A DNA stretch of 13,978 nt from JACCZX01 sp040003315. Lineage in GTDB: Bacteria; Pseudomonadota; Gammaproteobacteria; Burkholderiales; Burkholderiaceae_F. The stretch lies in NCBI GenBank assembly GCA_040003315.1, contig JBDUCU010000078.1, forward strand, positions 1 through 13,978. Direction: 5' to 3'. This document shows positions 7,880-13,978 of the stretch, piece after piece. Under the pieces are notes generated by a model, which did no database searches, was not told the origin of the DNA, and worked only from the letters and a program-made list of their open reading frames with translations. The number at the start of each line of letters is the position of its first letter. Within the stretch, counting starts at the first letter, position 1. Both the position numbers and the translations under genes were made by a program.

Positions 7880-8154
7880 AGCCGCCCGCGGCTTCACCGA
7901 AACCCGACGCGATCAACTGTCCAATCGCATCGATGGCCTGCTGTTCGTCCGGGCCTTCTGCATCGACAGTCACCGTCGCACCGGGCCCCGCTGCCAGCAT
8001 CATCGACGTGCACTCTCACCTTGGCGTTTACGCGGCGCCCGCTTTTTGCGATGAATACTTCGCTCGCAAAGCGCCCTGCCACCTGCGTCAGATGCGCCGA
8101 TGGGCGAGCGTGCAAGCCCAGTTTGTTATGAATCCGAAAATCCTTGCTGATCAT
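7878..8154 (-). pseudogene. ptsH: HPr phosphocarrier protein, frameshifted in the Ser46 region
   Basis: HPr carries phosphate from enzyme I to EIIA proteins. From ATG 8154 the frame gives a normal HPr N-terminus with the active His15 and Arg17 (KLGLHARPSAH, 11-21) and continues to SGRRVNAK. Proteobacterial HPr would next read SIMGVMMLAAG. Instead 16 nt (8004-8019) encode VRVHV plus one extra base. After this the family sequence MMLAAGPGATVTVDAEGPDE and the rest resumes in the +1 frame to TAG at 7878-7880. Removing one base gives 91 residues, a normal HPr length. As read, the protein stops at TGA 7894-7896 after 86 residues with a nonsense C-terminus. Ser46, the HPr kinase/phosphorylase target in many bacteria, is absent in either frame. 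The preserved downstream frame means the damage is recent or is a sequence error. The gene lies between an intact EIIA gene (13 nt gap) and ptsI. Confidence 0.8.
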
Positions 8155-8167
8155 TGATAGGCGCCGC

Positions 8168-8569
8168 TCATGGCGCAGCATCGATCCGCTGCATACCCTG
8201 CTGCCCGCCGGCGAGCGCCTTTTCGACGACCTCGGGCAATAGCCCACCTCGATAGCACACAGCGCGCAACAGCATCGGAAGATTGACGCCTGCGAGCACC
8301 GCGACGTTCTCGGTGCTTGCCAAACGCGCGGCCACGTTGCCCGGTGTCGCGCCCACCGCGTCAGTCAAGATCAATACCCCCTCGCCGCGGTCGACTTCGT
8401 GCACCAGTTCGCGCGCGCGGGTGACCGTCTTCTCGATGTCGACGCGTGCGTCAACGTCGAGTACGCGCAGCTCGCGTCGAGTGCTCGGTTCGCAGCTGTA
8501 GACATGCTCGGCGCATCGACCGAGCGCGCTCGCAAGCGGCGCGTGGGCAATCACGACAATGCCGACCAT
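8168..8569 (-). CDS. PTS EIIA component, mannose/fructose/sorbose (EIIA-Man) family
   Basis: Small cytosolic PTS protein of 133 residues with the EIIA-Man fold. It accepts phosphate from HPr on a histidine: His9 in VVIAHAPLA. Other family features are LTDAVGATPGNVA (68-80), with Asp70 near the active site, and VNLPMLLRA (95-103). The frame extends upstream to 8635, but the ATG at 8569 puts the catalytic His at the usual position 9-10 and lies 16 nt after the gshB stop; the longer version would run into gshB. No EIIB, EIIC or EIID gene is adjacent, so this EIIA probably has a regulatory role, as proposed for the stand-alone EIIA-Man/HPr/EI sets of betaproteobacteria. That function is inferred from context. 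Confidence 0.9.
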   Translation of the reverse strand: MVGIVVIAHAPLASALGRCAEHVYSCEPSTRRELRVLDVDARVDIEKTVTRARELVHEVDRGEGVLILTDAVGATPGNVAARLASTENVAVLAGVNLPMLLRAVCYRGGLLPEVVEKALAGGQQGMQRIDAAP

Positions 8570-8585
8570 TGTCAGTTGCTTCGCG

Positions 8586-9542
8586 TCATTGAGCGGCCTG
8601 CTTTTCCAACTCGTCAAGAAACATCGCAGCGACATTGACGCCTGCCTGGCCTTCGATTTCGACGAAGCATGTTGGGCTGGTGATGTTGATCTCCGTCAGA
8701 TGGTCGCCGATCACGTCGAGCCCAAGCAGCATCAGGCCGCGTGGCAACAGCGCGCGGCCCACCACGCGGGCAAGCTTCTCGTCATGACCGGTCAGCGGCT
8801 GCGCGCGACCGTGGCCGCCCGCCGCCAGGTTGCCACGCGTTTCACCGGGGGCGGGTATGCGTGCAAGGCAATACGGCACGGGTTCACCGCCGATCACCAC
8901 AATGCGCTTGTCGCCTTCGCTGATCTCGGGAATGAAACGCTGCGCCATCACGGTGTATTGCCCGTGTTGCGTGACCGCTTCGAGGATCGAGCCCGCATTC
9001 AAGTCGCCCGGCCGCAAACGAAAGACGCCAGTACCGCCCATGCCGTCGATTGGCTTGACGACGATGTCTTCGTGCTCGGCCCAGAACGTGCGAATGCTTG
9101 GCATGCTGCGAGTCACCAGAGTCGGCACCGCGTATTGCGGAAACTCGAGCACCGCGAGCTTCTCATTGTGATCGCGCAATGCCTGCGGGTCGTTGATCAC
9201 GCGCGCGCCCTGAGCTACCGCGCGGGACAGCAGAAGCGTAGCGTTCAGAAACTCGACGTCGAACGGCGGATCCTTGCGCATCAGCACGGCGTCGTAATAG
9301 TTCAGCGGGTGATCGTGCAGTCCTTCGTCTGCATACCAAGGCGACGCTTCCTGCGTGATGCGCAGCTGATGCGACTGCATACGCACCAGGCCATCCTGGC
9401 TGTCGAAAGACAGCTCTGCAGGCGTGCCGGCGTGCACGACCTGGCCGCGACGCGCAGCCTCGCGCATCATCGCAACCGTCGAATCCTTGTATTCCTTCAG
9501 GTGCTCGAGCGGATCAACGATGAAAAGCCAAGTCAACGCCAT
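8586..9542 (-). CDS. gshB: Glutathione synthetase
   Basis: Cytosolic ATP-grasp enzyme that joins gamma-glutamylcysteine and glycine, the second step of glutathione synthesis; 318 residues, the standard length. Visible signatures are LMRKDPPFD (87-95), the glycine-rich ATP loop VKPIDGMGGTGV (162-173), RGNLAAGG (236-243), and metal/ATP ligands Asp276, Glu284 and Asn286 in LGLDVIGDHLTEINITSPT, corresponding to E. coli Asp273, Glu281 and Asn283. The ATG at 9542 lies 15 nt after the gshA stop. The EIIA gene follows after 16 nt, so gshA, gshB and the PTS genes probably share a transcript. Confidence 0.97.
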   Translation of the reverse strand: MALTWLFIVDPLEHLKEYKDSTVAMMREAARRGQVVHAGTPAELSFDSQDGLVRMQSHQLRITQEASPWYADEGLHDHPLNYYDAVLMRKDPPFDVEFLNATLLLSRAVAQGARVINDPQALRDHNEKLAVLEFPQYAVPTLVTRSMPSIRTFWAEHEDIVVKPIDGMGGTGVFRLRPGDLNAGSILEAVTQHGQYTVMAQRFIPEISEGDKRIVVIGGEPVPYCLARIPAPGETRGNLAAGGHGRAQPLTGHDEKLARVVGRALLPRGLMLLGLDVIGDHLTEINITSPTCFVEIEGQAGVNVAAMFLDELEKQAAQ

Positions 9543-9557
9543 GCAGTCGTTGCGCGC

Positions 9558-10922
9558 TCACCCGGCGATTGCAGCCGCGAGCGCGGCTGACGGTGCCGGC
9601 ACGTCGAGCAGGCGCGATGCGGTACTTTCGAGCTCGATCGCAGACGCCAGCAGCGCAAGCCGCGCGATCACGCCATAGGCGTAGAAGCGATTCGGCGCAC
9701 TGTCGCCGGCCTGCGCGCCGCAGTCGGGCAAATTGCAGCTCTCGGAAAAGTGCAGCGGTACGAAGTGCATTCCCGGCGCGTTTAGATTTTCGTCGCGGCC
9801 ACGCTCGGTATGGACGCGGTAAAAGCCGCCGATCACGTAACGATCGATCATGTAAACCACCGGCTCAGCGGCGGCACCGTCGACTTCTTCGCGGGTCGGC
9901 ACACCCTCCTGGATGATGACTTCGGTCACCTCCATCCCTTCCTTGACCACCGCCATCTTGTTGCGCTGCTTGCGATTCAGGCCGCGCACTTCCGTGGCAT
10001 CGCGCACCGTCATCACCCCCATCCCGTACGTGCCGGCGTCGGCCTTCACCACGACGTACGGCGTATCATTGACTTGATGCTCGCGATATTTGTCACGCAT
10101 CCGCGACAAGACAAAATCAACGTTGCTTGCGAGGCACTCCTCGCCGGACCGCTCGTGAAAATTGACTTCGCCGCAGCGGCCGAAATACGGATTGATGAAC
10201 CATGGATCGATACCGATCAGCTGCGCAAATTCATCGGCAACCTGATCGTAAGCAGCAAAGTGATTCGACTTGCGGCGCACCGCCCAGCCGGCCTGCAACG
10301 GCGGCATCACGATTTGATCTCCGAGGCCGCGCAGGATCGGCGGAATGCCGGCGGACAGATCGTTGTTCAGCAGAATTGCGCAGGGCCGGAAAAAGCTCTC
10401 GCCCGATGCTGACCCCGCCACACCGAGGCTGTCGCCGGTCCGCACCAGTGGCTCCAGCGTCAGCTCCTCGCCATCGTCCAATACGATCCGTGTCGGTTGC
10501 GTAATGTCTTCGGCTAGCGAGCCTAGACGAACCTCCAGTCCGGTTTGGCGCAGGATGCGAACCAGCCGTACAACGTTGGTCAGGTAAAACTGGTTGCGCG
10601 TGTGCCGCTCCGGGACCAACAGCAGATTGCGCGCATCGGGACAGATTCGATCGATCGCGCCTTGGGCCGCCTGCACCGCAGCCGGCAGCATCTGCTCGGA
10701 TAGGTTGTTGAATCCTCCCGGAAACAGATTCATATCGACCGGCGCGAGCTTGTAGCCGGCATTACGCAGATCAACTGATCCGTAAAAAGGCGGCGTATGG
10801 TCCTGCCACTGAAGTCGAAACCAGCGCTCAATGGCGGGCAGCGAATCCAGAATGCGCTGCTCGAGCTGCCGCAACGGGCCCGTTTGCGCGGTCAACAGAT
10901 TCGGAACTGCGGCATGCGGCAC
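9558..10922 (-). CDS. gshA: Glutamate-cysteine ligase, Acidithiobacillus/betaproteobacterial type
   Basis: Catalyses ATP-dependent formation of gamma-glutamylcysteine, the first and limiting step of glutathione synthesis; 454 residues. It does not look like E. coli GshA. It matches the separate family first defined from Acidithiobacillus ferrooxidans and common in betaproteobacteria, as seen from HTPPFYGSVDLRNAGYKLAP (42-61), the following NLFPGGFNNL (65-74), and a later VVVKADAGTYGMGVMTV stretch that looks like a nucleotide-binding segment. The start is GTG at 10922, giving an N-terminus (PNLLTAQTGPL) like that of homologues; no in-frame ATG lies before residue 64. The ribosome binding site is weak. 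The 67 nt upstream (10923-10989) show no convincing sigma-70 promoter, so transcription may come from the preceding gene. Confidence 0.94.
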   Translation of the reverse strand: MPHAAVPNLLTAQTGPLRQLEQRILDSLPAIERWFRLQWQDHTPPFYGSVDLRNAGYKLAPVDMNLFPGGFNNLSEQMLPAAVQAAQGAIDRICPDARNLLLVPERHTRNQFYLTNVVRLVRILRQTGLEVRLGSLAEDITQPTRIVLDDGEELTLEPLVRTGDSLGVAGSASGESFFRPCAILLNNDLSAGIPPILRGLGDQIVMPPLQAGWAVRRKSNHFAAYDQVADEFAQLIGIDPWFINPYFGRCGEVNFHERSGEECLASNVDFVLSRMRDKYREHQVNDTPYVVVKADAGTYGMGVMTVRDATEVRGLNRKQRNKMAVVKEGMEVTEVIIQEGVPTREEVDGAAAEPVVYMIDRYVIGGFYRVHTERGRDENLNAPGMHFVPLHFSESCNLPDCGAQAGDSAPNRFYAYGVIARLALLASAIELESTASRLLDVPAPSAALAAAIAG

Positions 10923-10989
10923 AAGCGCTCGCTTTGTCGGGTGAGGCGAAGGTGGCCGGCAGTTTAACCCGCGTGAACGGCGCCTGAGC

Positions 10990-11751
10990 TCAGCGTATCG
11001 AAGCGGGCCTAGGGTGCTCGACCAGCCTCGACGCCCTGCGTTCGAACCGGTCTCGCTTCGTAAGCAGCCGCTCCTGACGCACCGAGATCAAGCGGTAGTG
11101 GCGCAATCCCTCCAGTTTGTCGTGCGCCTCTTGGCAATCATTGCCGTTGGTCACCCAAAGCTTCGTGTCGATGCGCCGCATGTCGAATGCGCCCGAGTAG
11201 CTGCGCAGAGTCTTGCGGCCGCGCGAGTCGCTGTATTCATGGAAATAGGACAGCGCGAGCTCGCGCAGGCTGCGGTAAATCGGATCGCGATAGCGGAGCG
11301 ACGCGCCATTGGTCTTCGATAGGGCGCCCCAGTGAACTCCGCGACGAAACAATGCAATGACGTGCGGGTAATCGCTCAACGTGCAGTCCAGATGCATCAC
11401 AAGCGGCGGTTCGCCCTGGACCCACAATGCGCATGCGGCCAACATGGCACCTTCAATACAGTGCGCACAACGATGCCGGATCACCGAACGCACGGAATGG
11501 ATCGTCTCGCCACCCAGCTCATGGTTGATCGGCACCGCATTCAAAAACGTCTGGATCTTCTGCGGTGTCGACAGTCGCTGCAGGAGCGCAAATTCCGCCG
11601 CGGTAAGCGCGAGATCCTCGCGCCGGGCAAAGCGGCGGGACGAGTTACGCTTCAAGGCTTGGACTGATCGGAGCCATGCGCTCTCCGGCTTCACTTGTGT
11701 GTGATGGTCGGCAATATAAGCGCAACGAACCAGACCGCTCTTCCAGAACAC
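10990..11751 (-). CDS. Conserved protein with transglutaminase-like Cys-His-Asp layout
   Basis: Protein of 253 residues, soluble by appearance, without signal peptide or membrane segment. I recall similar unnamed proteins in Burkholderiales. The central part has RAHCIEGAMLAACALW (95-110), DYPHVIALFRR (127-137) and RYRDPIYRSLRELALSYFHEY (153-173). Cys98, His130 and Asp156 fall in the order expected for a transglutaminase/cysteine-peptidase-like triad, but the fold assignment is inference and no substrate can be named. The C-terminus is rich in Arg and His and seems less conserved. The start is uncertain: GTG at 11751 has GGGA about 6 nt before it, and GTG at 11694 is an alternative. The gene lies between the terminator of glnK-amtB and gshA, with 67 nt before gshA. 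Confidence 0.75.
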   Translation of the reverse strand: MFWKSGLVRCAYIADHHTQVKPESAWLRSVQALKRNSSRRFARREDLALTAAEFALLQRLSTPQKIQTFLNAVPINHELGGETIHSVRSVIRHRCAHCIEGAMLAACALWVQGEPPLVMHLDCTLSDYPHVIALFRRGVHWGALSKTNGASLRYRDPIYRSLRELALSYFHEYSDSRGRKTLRSYSGAFDMRRIDTKLWVTNGNDCQEAHDKLEGLRHYRLISVRQERLLTKRDRFERRASRLVEHPRPASIR

Positions 11752-11879
11752 AGTTTCCCATCAGCGAGTGCGCAGGCCAAAAAAAGGGCATCTCCGTGGA
11801 GGTGCCCTGAAAGTCCGCCTGTACGTTTGGTACATGAACCCGCTCAATGCGAGCTCGGCGAGCTAGGGAGACACAACCG
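11752..11879. other. Intergenic region between amtB and the transglutaminase-like gene
   Basis: The longest gap between genes in the window, 128 nt. It holds the amtB terminator (11779-11808) and, between that and the amtB stop, a short inverted repeat TGTAC-N5-GTACA at 11820-11834. Any promoter for the 253-residue protein and perhaps gshA must lie here or inside amtB. I could not identify a convincing -35/-10 pair. Confidence 0.6.
11779..11808 (-). terminator. Rho-independent terminator of the glnK-amtB operon
   Basis: On the minus strand AGGGCACCTCC pairs with GGAGATGCCCT (11-bp arms, one G-U pair, very tight loop, so effectively about 10 bp with a 4-nt loop). Seven T residues follow at once (plus-strand A7 at 11779-11785). 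The hairpin begins about 72 nt after the amtB stop. The reverse direction has no U-tract, so it acts on minus-strand transcription. Confidence 0.88.
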
Positions 11880-13397
11880 TTACATCTTGTACGCCGATTC
11901 GCCGTGGTAGGTGGTATCGAGTCCTTCGCGCTCTTCCTCCTCGTTGACTCGCACACCGACGATCATCTTGACGATCTGCAGGGCGACAAACGACACGATG
12001 CCCGAAAGCACGATCGCCGTCAGCACAGCCTGGAACTGAATCCATACCTGCGCCCCAATACCCGGGAAATCGGCCGCATCGCCGCACTTGTTCGTGATGT
12101 AGTTGCACACACCCAGGCCACCGAGCGACGGCGCAGCAAACACACCCGTGAGCAACGCGCCGGTGATACCGCCGACGCCATGCACGCCGAACACGTCGAG
12201 CGCATCGTCGGCACCGAGCATCTTCTTCAGGCTGCTGACACCCCAGAAGCACGCGCCACCGGCCACTGCACCAATCACCACGCCGCCGATCACGCCGACG
12301 AAGCCGCAGGCTGGTGTGATTGCAACCAAACCCGCGACCGCACCCGAAGCACCGCCCAACATCGACGGCTTGCCCTTGATCATCCACTCGGCAAACGTCC
12401 ATGTGAGTACCGCAGCAGCTGTTGCGAACAGGGTGTTCACAAACGCCATCGCTGCTGTGCCGTTCGCTTCGAGGTTGGAGCCGGCGTTGAAACCGAACCA
12501 GCCCACCCAAAGCAGCGCGGCGCCGACCATGGTCAGTGTCAAGTTATGAGGTGCCATCGACTCGCGTCCATAGCCGATCCGCTTGCCCAGCACATAGGCC
12601 GCAACGAGGCCTGCTATGCCGGCGTTCACGTGCACGACGGTGCCGCCCGCAAAGTCGAGCGCGCCTTTGGCCCACAACCACCCTGCCGCTTCGCCAACCG
12701 ACGCTTGGGTCGCTGCATCCTTGATCGCGTCGGGTCCGTCCCAGAACCAGACCATGTGCGCCATCGGCAGATAGCTGAACGTGAACCACAGCGCCATGAA
12801 CAGCAGCACCGCAGAAAACTTCATCCGCTCCGCGTAGGCACCGACGATCAGCGCACACGTGATCGCCGCAAACGTGCACTGGAACGCAACGAACATCAGC
12901 TCAGGAATATAGGTGTCCTTGCTGAATGTCGATGCCCCTGACTCGGGCGTCACCCCGGACAGAAACATCTTGCTGAGTCCGCCGATGAACGGCGACCCGC
13001 TGGTGAACGCCATCGAGTAGCCGTAGATCATCCACAGCACCGAGATCAGCGAGAACGTAATGAACACCTGCATCAGCACCGACAGCATGTTCTTCGACCG
13101 CACCAGCCCGCCGTAAAAAAGCGCCAGGCCGGGGATTGTCATCAAGATGACCATCATCGTCGCCGCGTACATGAACGCGGTGTCGCCTTTGTTGATATTC
13201 GGCGGTTTCGGCGCAGCCGCAGGCGCAGCGGGTACTGCCGCATAGAGCGCTTGAGCGACCGGCGTTGCGGGAGCAGCGGCGGGCGCCTCGACCTTGGCGG
13301 GTTCGCTCTTAGCCGCGTCGGTCTGCGCAAATGCCAGTGTTGCTGCACCCATCGAAAACGCTCCCGCAGCGAGGAGCATGACCATCCGTTTCTTCAT
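11880..13397 (-). CDS. amtB: Ammonium transporter Amt family
   Basis: Trimeric inner-membrane ammonium channel/transporter, 505 residues from ATG 13397. Residues 1-24 form a signal peptide (MKKRM, hydrophobic core, likely cleavage after AFA). An Ala/Pro-rich linker of about 40 residues leads to the 11-helix Amt domain, which starts near NKGDTAFMYAA. The pore twin histidines are His214 (PMAHMVWFW) and His406 (VFGVHGVGG). The cytoplasmic tail EEREGLDTTYHGESAY keeps the conserved GLD region involved in GlnK-dependent gating. A start at 13409 is also open, but GAGGA at 13403-13407 is ideally spaced for ATG 13397 and MKK begins a proper signal peptide. glnK lies 15 nt upstream and a terminator follows. 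Operons of this type are normally under NtrC/sigma-54 control; such a promoter would be outside this window. Confidence 0.96.
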   Translation of the reverse strand: MKKRMVMLLAAGAFSMGAATLAFAQTDAAKSEPAKVEAPAAAPATPVAQALYAAVPAAPAAAPKPPNINKGDTAFMYAATMMVILMTIPGLALFYGGLVRSKNMLSVLMQVFITFSLISVLWMIYGYSMAFTSGSPFIGGLSKMFLSGVTPESGASTFSKDTYIPELMFVAFQCTFAAITCALIVGAYAERMKFSAVLLFMALWFTFSYLPMAHMVWFWDGPDAIKDAATQASVGEAAGWLWAKGALDFAGGTVVHVNAGIAGLVAAYVLGKRIGYGRESMAPHNLTLTMVGAALLWVGWFGFNAGSNLEANGTAAMAFVNTLFATAAAVLTWTFAEWMIKGKPSMLGGASGAVAGLVAITPACGFVGVIGGVVIGAVAGGACFWGVSSLKKMLGADDALDVFGVHGVGGITGALLTGVFAAPSLGGLGVCNYITNKCGDAADFPGIGAQVWIQFQAVLTAIVLSGIVSFVALQIVKMIVGVRVNEEEEREGLDTTYHGESAYKM

Positions 13398-13402
13398 TGT
13401 CA

Positions 13403-13407
13403 TCCTC
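13403..13407 (-). promoter_or_regulatory. Ribosome binding site of amtB
   Basis: Minus-strand GAGGA, 5 nt before ATG 13397. It lies between two other in-frame ATGs (13409 and 13403) and favours the 13397 start over the longer reading. Confidence 0.65.
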
Positions 13408-13412
13408 ATCGG

Positions 13413-13751
13413 TTAAAGCGCGTCCTTGCCGGTTTCGCCGGTTCGAATGCGAACGACATGTTCGAGATCAAACACAAATATCTTGCCGTCGCCGATCTTG
13501 CCAGTGCGCGCGGAGGTTTCGATCGCTTCGATTGCGCGCTCGACGATTTCCTCCGACACGGCCGCTTCGATCTTCACCTTGGGCAAAAAATCCACTACGT
13601 ACTCGGCACCCCGATAGAGCTCGGTGTGACCTTTTTGCCGGCCAAAGCCTTTGACTTCGGTGACCGTGATGCCCTGCACGCCAACGGCGGACAAGGCTTC
13701 ACGCACCTCGTCAAGCTTGAACGGCTTGATAACGGCGCTGATCAGTTTCAT
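13413..13751 (-). CDS. glnK: Nitrogen regulatory protein P-II (GlnK/GlnB)
   Basis: Trimeric P-II signal protein of 112 residues, the exact family length. It senses 2-oxoglutarate and ATP/ADP, and glutamine through uridylylation of Tyr51, which is present in the T-loop (GRQKGHTELYRGAEYVV, residues 37-53) together with Tyr46. The C-terminal signature TGKIGDGKIFVF is also present. The frame is open further upstream, but ATG 13751 starts the canonical MKLISAVIKPF and is preceded by GGGGAAA. The amtB start is 15 nt downstream, so this is the GlnK-type paralogue that binds AmtB and closes it in nitrogen excess. Its stop is just before the amtB ribosome binding site. Confidence 0.97.
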   Translation of the reverse strand: MKLISAVIKPFKLDEVREALSAVGVQGITVTEVKGFGRQKGHTELYRGAEYVVDFLPKVKIEAAVSEEIVERAIEAIETSARTGKIGDGKIFVFDLEHVVRIRTGETGKDAL

Positions 13752-13767
13752 TCGCTTTCCCCGAGCC

Positions 13768-13978
13768 TTAAAAAGTCTTGGACAGAGATACCACCACGCG
13801 CGTCTTTCCGCCGCCTTCAGACAGATCGCCCACGGTGAACAGCTTCTTCTTGTTGGTGCCGACCGCCGCCGCTCCGACCACCCAACCAGAACCTGCAATG
13901 TCGTAGTTCACACCGACCTTGTAGTCTGTCACCTTATCGTCGCTCAGCCCCAGCCGCTTGCCGTTTTCGATCTTCTGG
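13768..13978 (-). CDS. TorF-family putative porin, C-terminal part
   Basis: Only the last 69 residues and the TAA stop are in the window; the gene continues past position 13978. The readable part alternates short beta-strands (DYKVGVNYDIAGSGWVVGAAAVGTN) and ends in VVVSLSKTF. The terminal Phe and alternating pattern are typical of an outer-membrane beta-barrel, and this ending with the position directly before glnK-amtB matches the TorF/Gcw_chp family porins of betaproteobacteria. glnK starts 16 nt after the stop, so it belongs to the same operon. A role in uptake of nitrogen compounds is suggested only by this context. Confidence 0.8.
   Translation of the reverse strand, partial: QKIENGKRLGLSDDKVTDYKVGVNYDIAGSGWVVGAAAVGTNKKKLFTVGDLSEGGGKTRVVVSLSKTF

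Noticed and set aside
8004..8019. Programmed ribosomal frameshifting in ptsH
   Set aside because: There is no slippery run, nearby stop codon in the zero frame or stimulatory structure, and the recoded residues would still not match the conserved HPr segment. An error or mutation is more likely.
8559..9590. Long open frame of 343 codons on the + strand opposite gshB
   Set aside because: It lies fully antisense to an unmistakable gshB, is rich in Arg, His and Ala as expected from GC-rich antisense translation, and shows no family motif.
10923..10989. Promoter directly before gshA
   Set aside because: No recognisable sigma-70 elements in the 67 nt; transcription from further upstream is equally possible.
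11847..12941. Open frame of 364 codons on the + strand opposite amtB
   Set aside because: Antisense to amtB, very rich in Arg, His and Gln, with no domain and no ribosome binding site; a by-product of codon bias.

Overview
The window is GC-rich, densely packed bacterial DNA. Gene content and order point to a betaproteobacterium, most likely of the order Burkholderiales: a TorF-type porin, glnK and amtB lie upstream of the Acidithiobacillus-type gshA, then gshB, a mannose-family EIIA, HPr and EI. This assignment rests on remembered synteny and family membership. I see no rRNA, tRNA, CRISPR array, insertion sequence or phage gene.

Region 1 (47-6045, + strand) holds eight co-directional genes with gaps of at most about 20 nt or short overlaps, so probably one transcription unit. 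In order they are a LysE-type exporter, a short-chain dehydrogenase, a RidA-like protein without the usual arginine, a small four-helix membrane protein of unknown function, a class I methyltransferase, a 2-hydroxychromene-2-carboxylate isomerase/DsbA-like protein, and cydA-cydB. The last two encode a cytochrome bd quinol oxidase of the short Q-loop, cyanide-insensitive (CIO) type.

Region 2 (6066-8569, - strand) is a partial phosphotransferase system: EIIA of the mannose family, HPr and EI, with no EIIB, EIIC or EIID permease beside it. This set is usually regulatory in betaproteobacteria. HPr is broken as read. A 16-nt block replaces the conserved segment that normally carries Ser46 and its hydrophobic neighbours, and it leaves the reading frame one base out. 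The rest of HPr is preserved in the shifted frame.

Region 3 (8586-11751, - strand) has glutathione biosynthesis genes gshA and gshB directly upstream of the PTS genes, preceded by a gene for a protein with a possible transglutaminase-like Cys-His-Asp layout.

Region 4 (11785-13978, - strand) is the nitrogen module: the C-terminus of a TorF-family porin, glnK and amtB, closed by a clear intrinsic terminator. GlnK would block AmtB when nitrogen is sufficient.

Most of the window is conserved housekeeping or regulatory sequence. The observation most worth rechecking is the ptsH lesion; the mixed operon ending in the bd oxidase comes second. I found no convincing new defence, mobile or RNA-based system.
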